Shown in pieces: positions 1 through 6,278 of a DNA stretch of 7,879 nucleotides. Position numbers and translations under genes: made by a program. Origin of the DNA: JAITWN01 sp964546765 (lineage in GTDB: Bacteria > Pseudomonadota > Gammaproteobacteria > SZUA-140); assembly GCA_964546765.1 (NCBI GenBank), contig CAZJKV010000088.1, forward strand, positions 1 through 7,879, written 5' to 3'. Each line of letters starts with the position of its first letter. Position 1 is the first letter of the stretch. The notes below the pieces were generated by a model, which saw only the letters and a list, made by a program, of their open reading frames with translations, searched no databases and was not told where the DNA came from.

Positions 1-73
1 CGGCCCGTCGCGGCGACGGCAGAGCTGCCGTTGCGGGCAACCGGATCCGGACTCGGCCCGGGCACCGCCGCAT
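1..73 (-). CDS. Possible 5' end of a further minus-strand gene (partial)
   Basis: The EamA gene ends in TGA at 75-73, and an ATG at 73-71 shares its A, giving a TGATG overlap of the kind used for translational coupling. The frame then stays open to the window edge for 24 codons, starting M-R-R-C-P-G-R-V-R-I. The peptide is arginine- and proline-rich and resembles no family I know. No Shine-Dalgarno sequence is visible just upstream, and open frames arise easily by chance in DNA this GC-rich. I infer a possible fourth gene of the efflux operon. The alternative is untranslated downstream sequence. Confidence 0.22.
   Translation of the reverse strand, partial: MRRCPGRVRIRLPATAALPSPRRA
16..31. 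repeat. Short perfect inverted repeat downstream of the EamA gene
   Basis: ACGGCAG and CTGCCGT are exact reverse complements separated by AG, so a short GC-rich hairpin could form on either strand. It lies about 40 nt beyond the EamA stop. No T-run follows on the minus strand, so it is not a convincing intrinsic terminator. It would sit inside a coding region if the possible gene starting at 73 is real. Confidence 0.3.
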
Positions 74-513
74 CAGCGGCTGCCGAGGATGATCACGGCC
101 AGCCCTGAAAAGACCAGCGCCGCGCCGAGCAGCACATGCGCGGAGACCTGCACCTCGCGGAACAGCAGCCACGCGAACAGCGCGACGAAGACCGGGTAGG
201 AGATCTCGACCAGCGCGGCCAGCGTCGCGTTCTTGCCGCCGATCGCGAGGATCAGAAAGATCGTGCCGATGAGCCCGGTCACCGCGAGCGCGAGGATCAT
301 GCCGCGCGAGAGCCAGTCGAGTTCGGCGATCACATGGATGTCGTTCATCACCGGCCGGTAGAAGAACGGCGCCAGGACGATCAGCGGCAGCAGAGTTACC
401 GCGAGCACGGTCGGCAGCGTTACATGCCTCAGCGCAAAGCTGATCAGCGGGTAATGCACGCCCCACATCACCGCTGCGCCGAGCGCCGCTACATACCAGG
501 GTATCTGTATCAT
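73..513 (-). CDS. Single-domain EamA/DMT-superfamily transporter
   Basis: This is a 146-aa integral membrane protein with about five hydrophobic helices, near residues 5-27, 33-51, 70-91, 96-118 and 123-144. The segment from A99 (LVEISYPVFVALFAWLLF, then a hinge RE, then the last helix) is the conserved C-terminal pattern of an EamA domain. Typical EamA permeases have two such domains and about 300 residues. This one has a single domain, like small DMT proteins thought to work as dimers. The substrate cannot be told. I chose the ATG at 513 because GAGGA lies 9 nt upstream and AAGGG directly abuts it. The in-frame ATG at 522 has its GAGGA with no spacing, and the one at 573 would overlap the RND stop. 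The gene begins 40 nt after the RND gene with no terminator between, so co-transcription is likely. Confidence 0.85.
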   Translation of the reverse strand: MIQIPWYVAALGAAVMWGVHYPLISFALRHVTLPTVLAVTLLPLIVLAPFFYRPVMNDIHVIAELDWLSRGMILALAVTGLIGTIFLILAIGGKNATLAALVEISYPVFVALFAWLLFREVQVSAHVLLGAALVFSGLAVIILGSR

Positions 514-553
514 CCCTTGCATTCCTCGTCTTCTGTTCCGGGCAGGACTTATC

Positions 554-3500
554 TTATACCGGACGGCCCGCATGCCGGCTCACGCTCGCGGCCGATCCGG
601 ACAGTTTCTCGCCCAGCACCAGCATGCTCGGCGTGAACAGCAGCGTCAGCGGCGTCGCAACCAGCAGTCCACCGACGATCGCGGTCGACAGCTGGATCCA
701 GTACTGCGTCGACGGCGCGCCGATCGAGACATCGCGACCGACGAAATCGATGGTCAGCGCGAGCACCATCGGCATCAGGCCGAGGATCGTCGTGATCGAG
801 GTGAGAAACACCGGCCGCAGGCGCTGGGCCCCGGTGCGCAGCGCGGCGTCGAGCGCTTCGATGCCCTGGCGCCGCAGCACGTTGTAGGTGTCGATCAGCA
901 CGATATTGTTGTTGACGACGATGCCGGCCAGCGCGATCACGCCGATTCCACTCATGACGATACTGAAAGGTTCCTGGCGCAACAGCAAGCCGAGCAGCAC
1001 GCCGGCGGTCGAGAACACGATCGCCGACAGCACCAGCAACGCCTGGTGGATGCTGTTGAACTGGGTCACGAGGATCAGCACCATCAAGGAGACTGCGAGC
1101 AGGAAGGCCAGCAACAGGAAGCCCTCGGCCTCGGCCTGCTCTTCAGCCTGGCCGCGGAAGCGCACCGCGACCTCGGGCGGCAGCGCATCGCCGAGCGCGA
1201 ACCGCAGCGCCCTGACCCGCTCATCAACGAGGAATCCCGGGGCGACGTCGGCCTTCAGCGTATAGGCCAGCTGTCCGTCGACCCGCTTGATGATCCCGGT
1301 CTTCGGCGCCGGCTCGAACTCGACGAAGTTGCTCACCGGTACCAGGCCGTGCAGCGTCGGCACCCGCAGGTTCACCAGCTGCGCAAGATTGCGCTCGTCG
1401 AAAGGGAAACGCACCCGGATGTCGACCTCGTCGTCGGCGTCCTCGGGACGGTAGCCGCCGAGGCGGATGCCCTGGGTCAGCATCTGTACCGCGTTGCCGA
1501 GCAGGCTGATATCGGCGCCATAGCGCGCGGCCTCGCTGTGGTCGACGTTGACGCGCAATTCGACGCCGGGCACCGATCGGTCGTCCTCGACGTCGACGAA
1601 GCCGCCGAGTTCATCGACGAGCCGGCGCAACTGCGCCATCGCCTGCTGCAGTTGCGCAACGTCACGGCCGCGCACCTCGACCTCGATCGGTCGCCCCGTG
1701 CCTGGTCCGCCCTCCTGTTCATGGAACTGCAAGATCAGGCCCGGCAGATCGGCGGTCTCCGCGCGCAGCCGGTCGAGAAGATCGGCCGCAGGGGGACGCA
1801 GGCGCCAGTCGACCAGTTCGAGCTGGATCACGCCGATCACGTCTTCCGGATAGTTGTTCATCAGGCGGTCGCGCGGGGTCGCGATGGTGCGCGCATACAG
1901 GGTCGCGATCTCCGGCGCGTCGAGCAGCCTGGCCTCGACCCGGCGCACCAGCGCGTCGGCCTCCCACACCGACATCTCGCCGCGGGCCTGGATCTGGACC
2001 TGGGCGAAGCGCGGCTCGACGTGTGGAAAGAAGTCGACGCCGCGACCGTGGTTCAGATACAGGCCGTAGGCCACGATCATCATCACGACCGTGCAGAAGA
2101 TCGTCTGCCATGGATGCAGCACCAGATGACGCAACAGGCGCACATAGCGCGCCGTGACACCGTCGACCTCGTCGAAACGCCCGGCCTCGGCGGCCTGAAT
2201 GCGCGCGACCTGCCCCGGTCGGCTCGGATCGCGCGCGCCGAACAGGCTGCCGAGCACCGGCACGAAGATCAGCGCCATCGCCAGCGATGCCGCCAGCGTC
2301 ACCAGCACCGTCGCCGGCAGAAAGAACATGAACTCACCGACGACCCCGGGCCAGGCCAGCATCGGCACGAAGACCGCGAGCGTCGTCGCGATCGATGCGG
2401 TGATCGGCCAGGCCATGCGTTGCGCCGCGTTCAGGAAGGCCGCGTGCCGTTCCTGTCCTTCGGCGAGATAGCGGTCGGCCTGCTCGACGACGATGATCGC
2501 GCCGTCTACCAGCATGCCGACGACGAGGATCAGCGAAAAAAGCACGACGATGTTCAGGGTGTAGCCCAGCATCTGGATCGCGAGGATGCCGCCGAGAAAT
2601 GCACCCGGGATCGCGAGCCCGACCAGCCACGACGAGCGGCCGCCGAGCACCGCGACGATGGTCAGCATGACGAGCAGGATCGCGGTGATAACGTTGTTCT
2701 CGAGATCCCCGAGCAGCTCGCGCACGTCGCGCGCGAGGTCCTGCATGTAATCGACGCGCACCGTCGCGGGCCAGTCGGCCTGTGCCGCCTCGATGACCGC
2801 GCGCGCGCCGGCGACGGTCTCGATGATGTTCGCGCCGGCGCGCTTTCGGATCTCGAGCGAGACCGCCGGCTGGCCGTCGAGACGGGCAAAGCTCTCAGGG
2901 TCCTTGAAGCCGCGGCGGCCGACAGCGACATCGCCGAAGGTCACGACCGCGCCGTCCTCGACCTTGACCGGTAGTGACAGCACATCCTCCAGCGACTCGA
3001 TGACCCCCGGAACCTTCAGCGTGACCCGTCCGGCGCCGGTATCCATCGCACCGGCTGCGACCAGGCGGTTGTTGCGCTCTATCGCCTCGATCAGCTGCTG
3101 ATACGGCAGGACATAGGTCTCCATGACCAGCGGATCGACCATGACCTCGAGCAGGTCCTCGCGGTCGCCGCCGATATTGACCTCGAGCACGCCGGGCAGG
3201 CTCTCGATCCGGTCGCGCAGGTCGCGCGCCAGCCGCACCAGCGTGCGCTCCGGCACCGGCCCCGACAATGTCGCCGTCAGTACCGGGAACAGCGACAGAT
3301 CGACCTCCATCACCTGCGGTTCGTCGGTGCCCGGCGGCAGCTGCGAGCGCGCCATGTCGACCTTCTCGCGTACGTCGGCCAGCGCCTGGCGATTGTCGTA
3401 GCCGGCATCGAAGTCGAGACGGATCAGCGCGAACCCTTCGCCGGCGCGTGCCTGCAGCTCCTTGAGTCCGGGCACCGGCAACAGCTCGCGCTCCAGCGGC

Positions 3501-3697
3501 CGCACCAGCAGGCGTTCGCTGTCCTCGGGCGAGATGCCGGAATAGGTGACGCTGACGAAGAATATCGGGATGTCGATATCCGGCGCCGCCTCCTTCGGGA
3601 TCGTGACATAGGCGATCGCCCCGCCCCCGAGCATCAGCAGCAACAGCAGCAGCACCGTACGCGACCGGGCCAGCGCGCCCTGGATCAGTGCATTCAT
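554..3697 (-). CDS. RND-family efflux pump, inner-membrane permease subunit (AcrB/MMPL-like)
   Basis: The product is 1047 aa, normal for a complete RND pump, which drives export with protons as a trimer in the inner membrane. The layout is classic: TM1 near residues 12-30, a large periplasmic porter loop, a TM2-6 block around 335-510, TM7 near 540-560, a second periplasmic loop, and TM8-12 near 870-1025. The TM4 motif is GMLVDGAIIVVE, with Asp398 as the probable proton-relay acid. TM10 carries GIVVNNNIVLID (about 925-936). AcrB has Asp-Asp in TM4 and Lys in TM10, whereas here the second Asp is Gly399 and the TM10 site is Asn-rich. The N-terminal pattern IPKEAAPDIDIP is typical of the family. 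The ATG at 3697 overlaps the adaptor stop as ATGA, implying coupled translation. An in-frame GTG at 3799 would lie deep in the adaptor gene and add non-homologous sequence. The substrate is unknown. Drug, metabolite or other cargo cannot be separated from sequence alone. Confidence 0.95.
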   Translation of the reverse strand: MNALIQGALARSRTVLLLLLLMLGGGAIAYVTIPKEAAPDIDIPIFFVSVTYSGISPEDSERLLVRPLERELLPVPGLKELQARAGEGFALIRLDFDAGYDNRQALADVREKVDMARSQLPPGTDEPQVMEVDLSLFPVLTATLSGPVPERTLVRLARDLRDRIESLPGVLEVNIGGDREDLLEVMVDPLVMETYVLPYQQLIEAIERNNRLVAAGAMDTGAGRVTLKVPGVIESLEDVLSLPVKVEDGAVVTFGDVAVGRRGFKDPESFARLDGQPAVSLEIRKRAGANIIETVAGARAVIEAAQADWPATVRVDYMQDLARDVRELLGDLENNVITAILLVMLTIVAVLGGRSSWLVGLAIPGAFLGGILAIQMLGYTLNIVVLFSLILVVGMLVDGAIIVVEQADRYLAEGQERHAAFLNAAQRMAWPITASIATTLAVFVPMLAWPGVVGEFMFFLPATVLVTLAASLAMALIFVPVLGSLFGARDPSRPGQVARIQAAEAGRFDEVDGVTARYVRLLRHLVLHPWQTIFCTVVMMIVAYGLYLNHGRGVDFFPHVEPRFAQVQIQARGEMSVWEADALVRRVEARLLDAPEIATLYARTIATPRDRLMNNYPEDVIGVIQLELVDWRLRPPAADLLDRLRAETADLPGLILQFHEQEGGPGTGRPIEVEVRGRDVAQLQQAMAQLRRLVDELGGFVDVEDDRSVPGVELRVNVDHSEAARYGADISLLGNAVQMLTQGIRLGGYRPEDADDEVDIRVRFPFDERNLAQLVNLRVPTLHGLVPVSNFVEFEPAPKTGIIKRVDGQLAYTLKADVAPGFLVDERVRALRFALGDALPPEVAVRFRGQAEEQAEAEGFLLLAFLLAVSLMVLILVTQFNSIHQALLVLSAIVFSTAGVLLGLLLRQEPFSIVMSGIGVIALAGIVVNNNIVLIDTYNVLRRQGIEALDAALRTGAQRLRPVFLTSITTILGLMPMVLALTIDFVGRDVSIGAPSTQYWIQLSTAIVGGLLVATPLTLLFTPSMLVLGEKLSGSAASVSRHAGRPV

Positions 3698-4770
3698 CCC
3701 CCGCCGTCCTGGTCGATGACGCGCACGTTCTCGCCGACATTGACGAAGCCCTGGCCGATCGTGATGACCCGGGCAGGGTCCGGCAGACCAAGGACCCACA
3801 CGCCTTCGACATCGGCGCGGATCGGGTCGACCGGATGGAACACGACCCGGTCTTCGTCATCGACGGCCTTGAGGCCGAGCCGTCCCTGGTCGTCGAGCGC
3901 GAGCAGCGCCGGCGACACCCGGTGCACCCGCACCAGCTCGACCGGCAGTTCGACGCGCGCGCTGGTTCCCGAGGGCAGGTCGTGAACGGGATTCGGCACC
4001 TCGATCTCGACCCGGAAGGTGCGGGTTGCTGACTCGGCGCGGGCGGACACATGGCGGACAGTGCCGGCGCGGGTCTCGCCGTCGAGAAACGTCACGCGCG
4101 CCACGGCACCCGGCGTGACCTGGTGTATCGATTGCTGTGCTACGCGAACTATCGCACGCAATGGATTGTTTTCAATGATGTCTGCGACCGGGTCTCCGAC
4201 CGAGACGAAATTGCCTATCTCGGCGTGACGCAGGTTCAGCACACCGTCGATCGGCGCGCGCAGGCGGGTATTCTCGATGTCGAGGCGAATCGCCTCGCGT
4301 TCGGCGCGGGCGGCCTCGAGCTCCGCCTCGGCACTCTCTACCCGCAGGCGTGACTGGAAGCCTCCCTCGGCGAGTTCCTGCGCGGCCCGATAATCGCTCT
4401 CCCGGCCGCGCACCGCGGCCTCGGCCCGGCGCAGGCGGGCCTCACGATCATCTAGCGCCAGGCGGGCGATGACCTGTCCCCGGCCGACCCGCTGACCGAG
4501 CGGCACGACCCACTCGACGATGCGCCCGGCGGTCTCGGCCTTCACGGTCACCTGCTGGTCCGGTTCGATCTCGCCATGCAACTTCAGCAGCCGCTCCACC
4601 GCTTCGGCCCGGCTTTCCACGACCGCGACGCTCATCAGCGCACGCGTCGCCTGTTGCGGGGCCTGCGGGCCGTCGCGGCCCAGCATGCCGCTGGCGACCC
4701 AGGCGATCAGCAACAGTCCCGTCACGCCGATGGCGATCGTGCTTCCGTGGCGGCTCAGCAGCGAGGACAT
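3694..4770 (-). CDS. HlyD/AcrA-type periplasmic adaptor (membrane fusion protein) of the RND pump
   Basis: This 358-aa protein should bridge the RND pump to an outer-membrane channel. Residues 11-29 form one N-terminal membrane anchor. No lipobox cysteine is present, so it is anchored by the helix. Domains in order: the first lipoyl half-motif near 69-107 (including TAGRIVEWVVPLGQRVGRGQVIARL), an alpha-helical hairpin rich in Ala, Glu and Arg at about 108-165, the second lipoyl half at 168-200 (LRAPIDGVL...GNFVSVGDPV), a beta-barrel at about 205-280, and a membrane-proximal domain to the end. The coiled-coil hairpin is short. AGGTGA ends 9 nt before the ATG at 4770, with GAGG closer in, supporting this start. 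The gene lies 98 nt after the pyrophosphatase stop. That gap has a TATATA stretch on the minus strand near 4801 but no good -35, so its own promoter is possible but unproven. No outer-membrane channel gene adjoins it. Confidence 0.93.
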   Translation of the reverse strand: MSSLLSRHGSTIAIGVTGLLLIAWVASGMLGRDGPQAPQQATRALMSVAVVESRAEAVERLLKLHGEIEPDQQVTVKAETAGRIVEWVVPLGQRVGRGQVIARLALDDREARLRRAEAAVRGRESDYRAAQELAEGGFQSRLRVESAEAELEAARAEREAIRLDIENTRLRAPIDGVLNLRHAEIGNFVSVGDPVADIIENNPLRAIVRVAQQSIHQVTPGAVARVTFLDGETRAGTVRHVSARAESATRTFRVEIEVPNPVHDLPSGTSARVELPVELVRVHRVSPALLALDDQGRLGLKAVDDEDRVVFHPVDPIRADVEGVWVLGLPDPARVITIGQGFVNVGENVRVIDQDGGG

Positions 4771-4868
4771 GACCTCAGTTCACCTGTCGCAATTCATCCG
4801 TATATATGCGCCGGCGCCGCGACCGGCCTCAGTGGAAATACTGCGCGGCCCGGTGTGCACGAAGGGCC
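4771..4868 (-). other. Spacer between pyrophosphatase and adaptor genes
   Basis: Directly after the pyrophosphatase stop, the minus strand reads GGCCC-12 nt-GGGCC (4868-4847), a weak 5-bp hairpin with no T-tract. A palindrome, GCGCCGGCGC, lies at about 4808-4817. The AT-rich patch TATATA just before the adaptor gene could be a -10 element, but nothing like TTGACA stands 16-18 nt upstream of it. Either read-through from the pyrophosphatase gene or a separate weak promoter is possible. Confidence 0.35.
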
Positions 4869-5495
4869 CTAGCTCGGCAGTTCGCGCTCGCCGAATTCCT
4901 CGACATAGTCCTGCATCGCGGCGCGGATGACCATCTCCGCATGCGCGCGGCCGTAGGGCTCGCCGACGGTCGTGTGCATCGGTTCACCGGGCCGGGTCTT
5001 GTAGGAACTGAAATAATGACGCAGGCGGTTGATCAGCGCCGGCGGGATTTCCGTGATGTCCTCGACACCGCTCCACAGGCCATCGCCCTGGAGTACGCCG
5101 ATGATCTTGTCATCCGCCTCCCCGTCGTCGAGCATCGGCAGTCCGCCGACCACATTGACCTTGAGCAGCAAATCGCCGCGCGTGATCGGGCGTTCGCTCA
5201 GCACGCAGATATCGAGCGGATCGAAATCGCCGGTCTTTGCGCCGGGCATCAGGCTCGCGACCTGGTTGCTGCAATAGGTGCGCGGCACGAATCCGTACAA
5301 CGTCGGCGGCAAGGACGACGTCAACTGCGGCCGGTCCACCATCATGAAACCGGTCTCCTTGTCGAGCTCGTACTTGACGAAGTCGAACGGCGTGATCTCG
5401 ATGAAGGCATAGACCAGGCGCGGCGCATCGGGACCGACGTTCATGCCGTGCCAGGGATGTGGGCGAAAATCATGGTAATGTGTAGGTTCTTTCAT
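4869..5495 (-). CDS. ppa: Inorganic pyrophosphatase, family I (EC 3.6.1.1)
   Basis: This cytoplasmic enzyme hydrolyses pyrophosphate to two phosphates, pulling biosynthetic reactions forward with Mg2+. The 208-aa product aligns by eye with E. coli PPase. VKYELDKETG gives Lys41 and Glu43 (E. coli K29, E31). VDRPQ gives Arg55 (R43). LYGF gives Tyr67 (Y55). DFDPLDICVL gives the metal ligands Asp90, Asp92 and Asp95 (D65, D67, D70). DDGEADDK gives Asp123, Asp128 and Lys130 (D97, D102, K104). SSYK gives Tyr165 and Lys166 (Y141, K142). All key residues are present. Phe91 in the signature replaces the usual small residue. The start HYHDFRPHPWHG matches a subgroup of bacterial PPases that I recognise. 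The ATG at 5495 has GGAGAGG 4 nt upstream. An in-frame GTG at 5564, with a perfect AGGAGGT, would add 23 unconserved residues. The gene is preceded by a 219-bp leader and probably has its own promoter. Confidence 0.95.
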   Translation of the reverse strand: MKEPTHYHDFRPHPWHGMNVGPDAPRLVYAFIEITPFDFVKYELDKETGFMMVDRPQLTSSLPPTLYGFVPRTYCSNQVASLMPGAKTGDFDPLDICVLSERPITRGDLLLKVNVVGGLPMLDDGEADDKIIGVLQGDGLWSGVEDITEIPPALINRLRHYFSSYKTRPGEPMHTTVGEPYGRAHAEMVIRAAMQDYVEEFGERELPS

Positions 5496-5499
5496 AAGA

Positions 5500-5506
5500 C
5501 CTCTCC
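5500..5506 (-). promoter_or_regulatory. Ribosome binding site for the ATG start of ppa
   Basis: The minus strand reads GGAGAGG followed by TCTT and then ATG (5495). The GGAG part stands 7 nt from the start, which is good spacing. Together with the point where family homology begins, this supports MKEPTHYHDF as the N-terminus. Confidence 0.65.
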
Positions 5507-5572
5507 ACGTTCCGGTGGCAGGATTTCCGGCCGGTGGACAAACGCCGACCCTGTCTGCCGTCACAGATGCGC

Positions 5573-5579
5573 ACCTCCT
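5573..5579 (-). promoter_or_regulatory. Perfect Shine-Dalgarno AGGAGGT ahead of an upstream in-frame GTG
   Basis: The minus strand reads AGGAGGT, an exact anti-Shine-Dalgarno match, then 8 nt, then GTG at 5564-5562. That GTG is in frame with ppa and opens a 23-residue extension (M-T-A-D-R-V-G-V...). It may be an alternative start, a standby ribosome site, or chance. Nothing else in the leader explains it. Confidence 0.45.
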
Positions 5580-5680
5580 GCACCACTCCGGGATTTCATA
5601 ACGAGAACTGCATAGTGACGGATTATCCTGCGGCGGCGCGCGTCTCCGTCCGCACAGGCGGGCATAGTGTACCGCAATCC

Positions 5681-5699
5681 GCGGCGGGATTCCTGCCGC
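5681..5699 (-). terminator. Weak candidate hairpin after the DUF1566 gene pair
   Basis: GCGGC at one end pairs with GCCGC at the other. As minus-strand RNA the stem is five GC pairs, an A-C mismatch, two more GC pairs and a 3-nt loop. It starts 16 nt beyond the stop at 5715. No T-run follows, so it does not fit a standard intrinsic terminator. It could instead be a 3'-end stabiliser or chance in GC-rich DNA. Read on the plus strand the same stem closes fully with one G-U pair. Confidence 0.3.
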
Positions 5700-5714
5700 C
5701 CCGGCAAGCGGCGC

Positions 5715-6278
5715 TCAGGGGGCGTCGCGTACCAGGCGGACCGGCAGCTCGGTGTTCTTGGTTATGATGGTGTCGATGCCGTTACGGAAATCGATGGTCC
5801 AGGCATAGCCGGCGTTGCCGATGTCCCCGGCGTAAGGCGACGATGACCAGAAGGACTCGGTTGCGGTGACCGGGAACAGGACCTCGTTGGTCGCCGGGTT
5901 CCGGCAACGCTGTTCGACGATCGCACCGATCTCCTTCAGATTCGGCATGCGCCAGTCGGTGAAACCGGCGAACGCGAGACCGTCTGCCGCCTGCAGCGCG
6001 GCCTGCCAGGTTTGGCGCGCGGCGTTGCCCGTGCAGGTCTCGCCGTTCCAGGCCTGCCCGAGCGGACAGCGCAGCCACATCAGACCGGTGATTGAATCGG
6101 TCACGGTCCCGTTGCCGTTGTCAACGAAACGGTCCTCAGGCGTGGTCCAGACGATGGCCGGATCCTGGCTGCCGCCGCATTCGTTCGCCGCCGCAGGCGC
6201 GGCAAGCATCGCCGGCGCAAGCACGACGGCCGCCAGTAGCAGCGTTTGCGGCATTCCGATCGGCATTGTCGCCCTCAT
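5715..6278 (-). CDS. Secreted DUF1566 (Lcl_C-like) domain protein
   Basis: This is a 187-aa protein of unknown function. Residues 1-31 form a Sec signal peptide (hydrophobic core LLLAAVVLAPAMLAA, likely cleavage after APAAA). The mature protein is nearly all one DUF1566 domain. It opens with FVDNGNGTVTDSITGLMW (51-68), continues with DWRMPNLKEIGAIV (108-121) and ESFWSSSPYAG (141-151), and closes with LPVRLVRDAP. It has four cysteines after the signal (34, 71, 82, 125), which could form disulfides in the periplasm. Its ATG directly follows the stop of the larger DUF1566 gene (TAAATG), so translation is probably coupled. A second in-frame ATG at 6266 has GAGGG 5 nt upstream, a better ribosome site, but would drop the only Arg of the signal n-region. 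Paralogy with its neighbour suggests an ancient duplication with divergence. Confidence 0.85.
   Translation of the reverse strand: MRATMPIGMPQTLLLAAVVLAPAMLAAPAAANECGGSQDPAIVWTTPEDRFVDNGNGTVTDSITGLMWLRCPLGQAWNGETCTGNAARQTWQAALQAADGLAFAGFTDWRMPNLKEIGAIVEQRCRNPATNEVLFPVTATESFWSSSPYAGDIGNAGYAWTIDFRNGIDTIITKNTELPVRLVRDAP

Larger units (their letters stand above)
5496..5714 (-). other. Leader and spacer upstream of ppa
   Basis: This 219-bp non-coding stretch lies between the DUF1566 stop and the ATG of ppa. It holds a hairpin near the upstream gene's end (5681-5699) and two Shine-Dalgarno sequences. It also has a few weak -10-like strings on the minus strand: TACACT near 5671-5666, GATAAT near 5632-5627, and TATGAA near 5600. 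None has a recognisable -35 at 16-18 nt, so I do not assign a promoter. I recognise no riboswitch or small RNA here. Confidence 0.5.

Noticed and set aside
572..2974. Plus-strand open frame of 800 codons opposite the RND gene
   Set aside because: It lies antisense to a clear RND pump. Its product is a low-complexity run of Arg, His, Asp and Gln with no domain, the usual shadow of a high-GC gene.
2895..4052. Minus-strand open frame of 385 codons spanning the adaptor/RND junction
   Set aside because: It is out of frame with both recognised genes and encodes Arg/Gly/Ala-rich sequence without motifs. It does not indicate a fusion.
4120..4215. Patch of lower GC within the adaptor gene
   Set aside because: It encodes the conserved second lipoyl half and the start of the barrel in an unbroken frame. 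Amino-acid content (Asn, Ile, Gln, Phe) explains the base shift without invoking transfer.
4806..5615. Plus-strand open frame of 269 codons opposite ppa
   Set aside because: It is antisense to a pyrophosphatase with every catalytic residue intact. The plus-strand translation has no recognisable domain.
5610..5669. GCATAGTG occurring twice (5610-5617 and 5662-5669) in the ppa leader
   Set aside because: An 8-nt direct repeat at 52-nt distance with unrelated flanks is weak evidence. It is probably chance.
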